Positions 63,043-64,000 of a stretch of DNA of 64,000 bases are shown one piece after another. Location: the NCBI GenBank assembly GCA_050331295.1, contig JBHJGZ010000007.1, forward strand, positions 124,001 through 188,000. Direction: 5' to 3'. Each line of letters opens with the position of its first letter. Position 1 is the first letter of the stretch. The translations under genes and the position numbers were made by a program. This stretch comes from Kuafuiihalomonas sp050331295 (GTDB taxonomy: Bacteria > Myxococcota > Kuafuiibacteriia > Kuafuiibacteriales > Kuafuiibacteriaceae). A model generated the notes under the pieces. That model worked only from the letters and a program-made list of their open reading frames with translations. It ran no database searches and was not told the origin of the DNA.

Positions 63043-64000
63043 ATGAACGACTTCGACACCTTCGAATCCATCTATTGGGTGTTCACCCATCGCTGCAACG
63101 ACACGTGTGCCCACTGCTACAACATGTCTGGGCCCCAGGGCGAGGTCATGAGTGAAGACGATTGCCTGGCCATCATCCGGAACCTCCCGAACTCCTTAGG
63201 TCGCATCATTCTGTCCGGAGGCGAGCCGCTCGCCGAGCGTAAGAAGCTGTACCGGATCCTGGAGGCGCTGCGGGAGCGCTACCGTGGCCAAACCGAGGTC
63301 ATGCTTCAGACGAATGGGGATCTCATGACGCCCGAACGACTCGACGCGATCCTCTCCCGCGGCGTATCTCGGATCGATGTGGCCAGTATCGACCGCTTCC
63401 ACAAGCTCAAAGGTCAACGGCGGACAGAACTCGAATCCCTGTTTCGCAGTCGGGGTCTGGTGGACGCCGCTCAGAACCCGCTGATTCGCCGGGAAGACTA
63501 CCTTCAAGGAGGCGTCGTTAGCTTCGGTTTCTGGGGGGCAAACGAGGATTTCTGGATCGGTGGGAACTGGGCTCGGGGTCGGGCGATGAAGACCGGGATA
63601 TGGCTTCGAGACGGCGACCACAACTTCTGCTCGGTCCTGTCGGGTGGCCGAGGCTTCCTGGGAGGGACCGACCTCCCCCAAGAGATTTCCATCCAGCTTT
63701 GGCGCATCAACCCATGTTGTCCCGGAACACTCCACGCCATGGGTGACGCTCGAAGCCATAAGATTTCCGACGTCCTTCGGCGCGTATCGAGGCTTCCGGT
63801 GTTTCAAAGCATCAACGATGGCGACCCGTATGGGATGGGCACATCGATGGGCATCAGCCGAGAGCATGGCATCCAGCGAGCCCGCGCCTTGAAGAACGTA
63901 TGCCGGTGGTGCGATGAATTCTTCGAGCGCCACTATGACATGGAACGCGGTGAGGCACGGCCAAGCTCTCTAGAGAGCGAACTCCCCGAGGGAGCGGCAT
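63043..64000 (+). CDS. Radical SAM enzyme, 3'-partial
   Basis: The frame is open from ATG 63043 to the right edge, at least 319 residues. The 4Fe-4S/SAM signature is CNDTCAHC (CX3CX2C, residues 18-25), followed by ILSGGEPL (GGEP motif) and MLQTNGDLMT. Later Cys residues (NPCCPG, then CRWCDEF) resemble the auxiliary-cluster or SPASM-like region that comes after the core barrel. The substrate is unknown. It follows the ATPase of the YnjBCD-like importer by 10 bp and may act on what the transporter brings in, which is an inference from position only. Confidence 0.85.
   Translation, partial: MNDFDTFESIYWVFTHRCNDTCAHCYNMSGPQGEVMSEDDCLAIIRNLPNSLGRIILSGGEPLAERKKLYRILEALRERYRGQTEVMLQTNGDLMTPERLDAILSRGVSRIDVASIDRFHKLKGQRRTELESLFRSRGLVDAAQNPLIRREDYLQGGVVSFGFWGANEDFWIGGNWARGRAMKTGIWLRDGDHNFCSVLSGGRGFLGGTDLPQEISIQLWRINPCCPGTLHAMGDARSHKISDVLRRVSRLPVFQSINDGDPYGMGTSMGISREHGIQRARALKNVCRWCDEFFERHYDMERGEARPSSLESELPEGAA

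Overview
The window is about 64 kb of GC-rich, densely packed bacterial chromosome. It looks like a delta-proteobacterial lineage of the Myxococcota/Bradymonadota type. That is an inference from several traits: two eukaryote-like Ser/Thr protein kinases, a giant secreted protein with about 23 MopE-type Cys/Asp repeats and a MYXO-CTERM-like tail, a thrombospondin type 3-like lipoprotein, PilZ-domain fusions and many exported proteins of unknown function. No insertion sequence, prophage, integrase or CRISPR array was seen, so this is core chromosome rather than an island.

Layout. 1-9.1 kb: the 3' part of trpF, an exported protein, an EAL phosphodiesterase divergent from a Ser/Thr kinase, a coiled-coil protein, a SUMF1-fold exported protein, a NagD-like phosphatase, an exported protein and asparagine synthetase asnB. 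9.1-16.4 kb: a membrane zinc-ribbon protein, an MBL-fold hydrolase coupled to a VanX-like dipeptidase, a GST, a chalcone-isomerase-like exported protein, pdxJ and a lipoprotein-type TPR histidine kinase. 16.4-21.3 kb: two divergent PilZ-like fusion proteins (PilZ-TM-coiled coil-Uma2 and PilZ-Hsp70), then an alpha/beta hydrolase and a TetR repressor that share an operator palindrome. 21.3-36.1 kb: one minus-strand information-processing block, pyrF-rlmB-tRNA(Thr, Tyr, Gly, Thr)-tRNA-Trp-secE-nusG-rplK-rplA-[L10 leader]-rplJ-rplL-rpoB-rpoC, with no tuf between the last two tRNAs. 36.2-45.1 kb: a Ca-binding-type lipoprotein, a small membrane protein, a tandem DUF2845 protein, an alpha/beta hydrolase, a BtuF-like protein, and the protease pair tldD and tldE (pmbA) separated by an outer-membrane-like protein and a second Ser/Thr kinase. 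45.1-50 kb: gltA divergent from a shortened ATP synthase operon, atpF'-atpF-atpH-atpA, in which gamma, beta and epsilon are missing. 50-57.6 kb: surface and exported proteins, ending in the 5.5-kb MopE-repeat/VWA gene. 57.6-64 kb: a PPOX-family flavoprotein divergent from a LysR regulator, a YnjBCD-like ABC importer (binding protein, two permeases, ATPase) and a radical SAM gene that runs off the window.

How the parts relate. The 21-36 kb block couples transcription and translation machinery (tRNAs, Sec translocon, NusG, ribosomal stalk, RNA polymerase), with L10 autoregulation visible in the leader RNA. The EAL protein and the PilZ-like fusions suggest c-di-GMP-linked signalling, although the PilZ motifs are incomplete. 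The most unusual single object is the MopE/VWA gene: its middle looks like the C-terminal sorting signal of one surface protein joined in frame to the lipoprotein signal of another.
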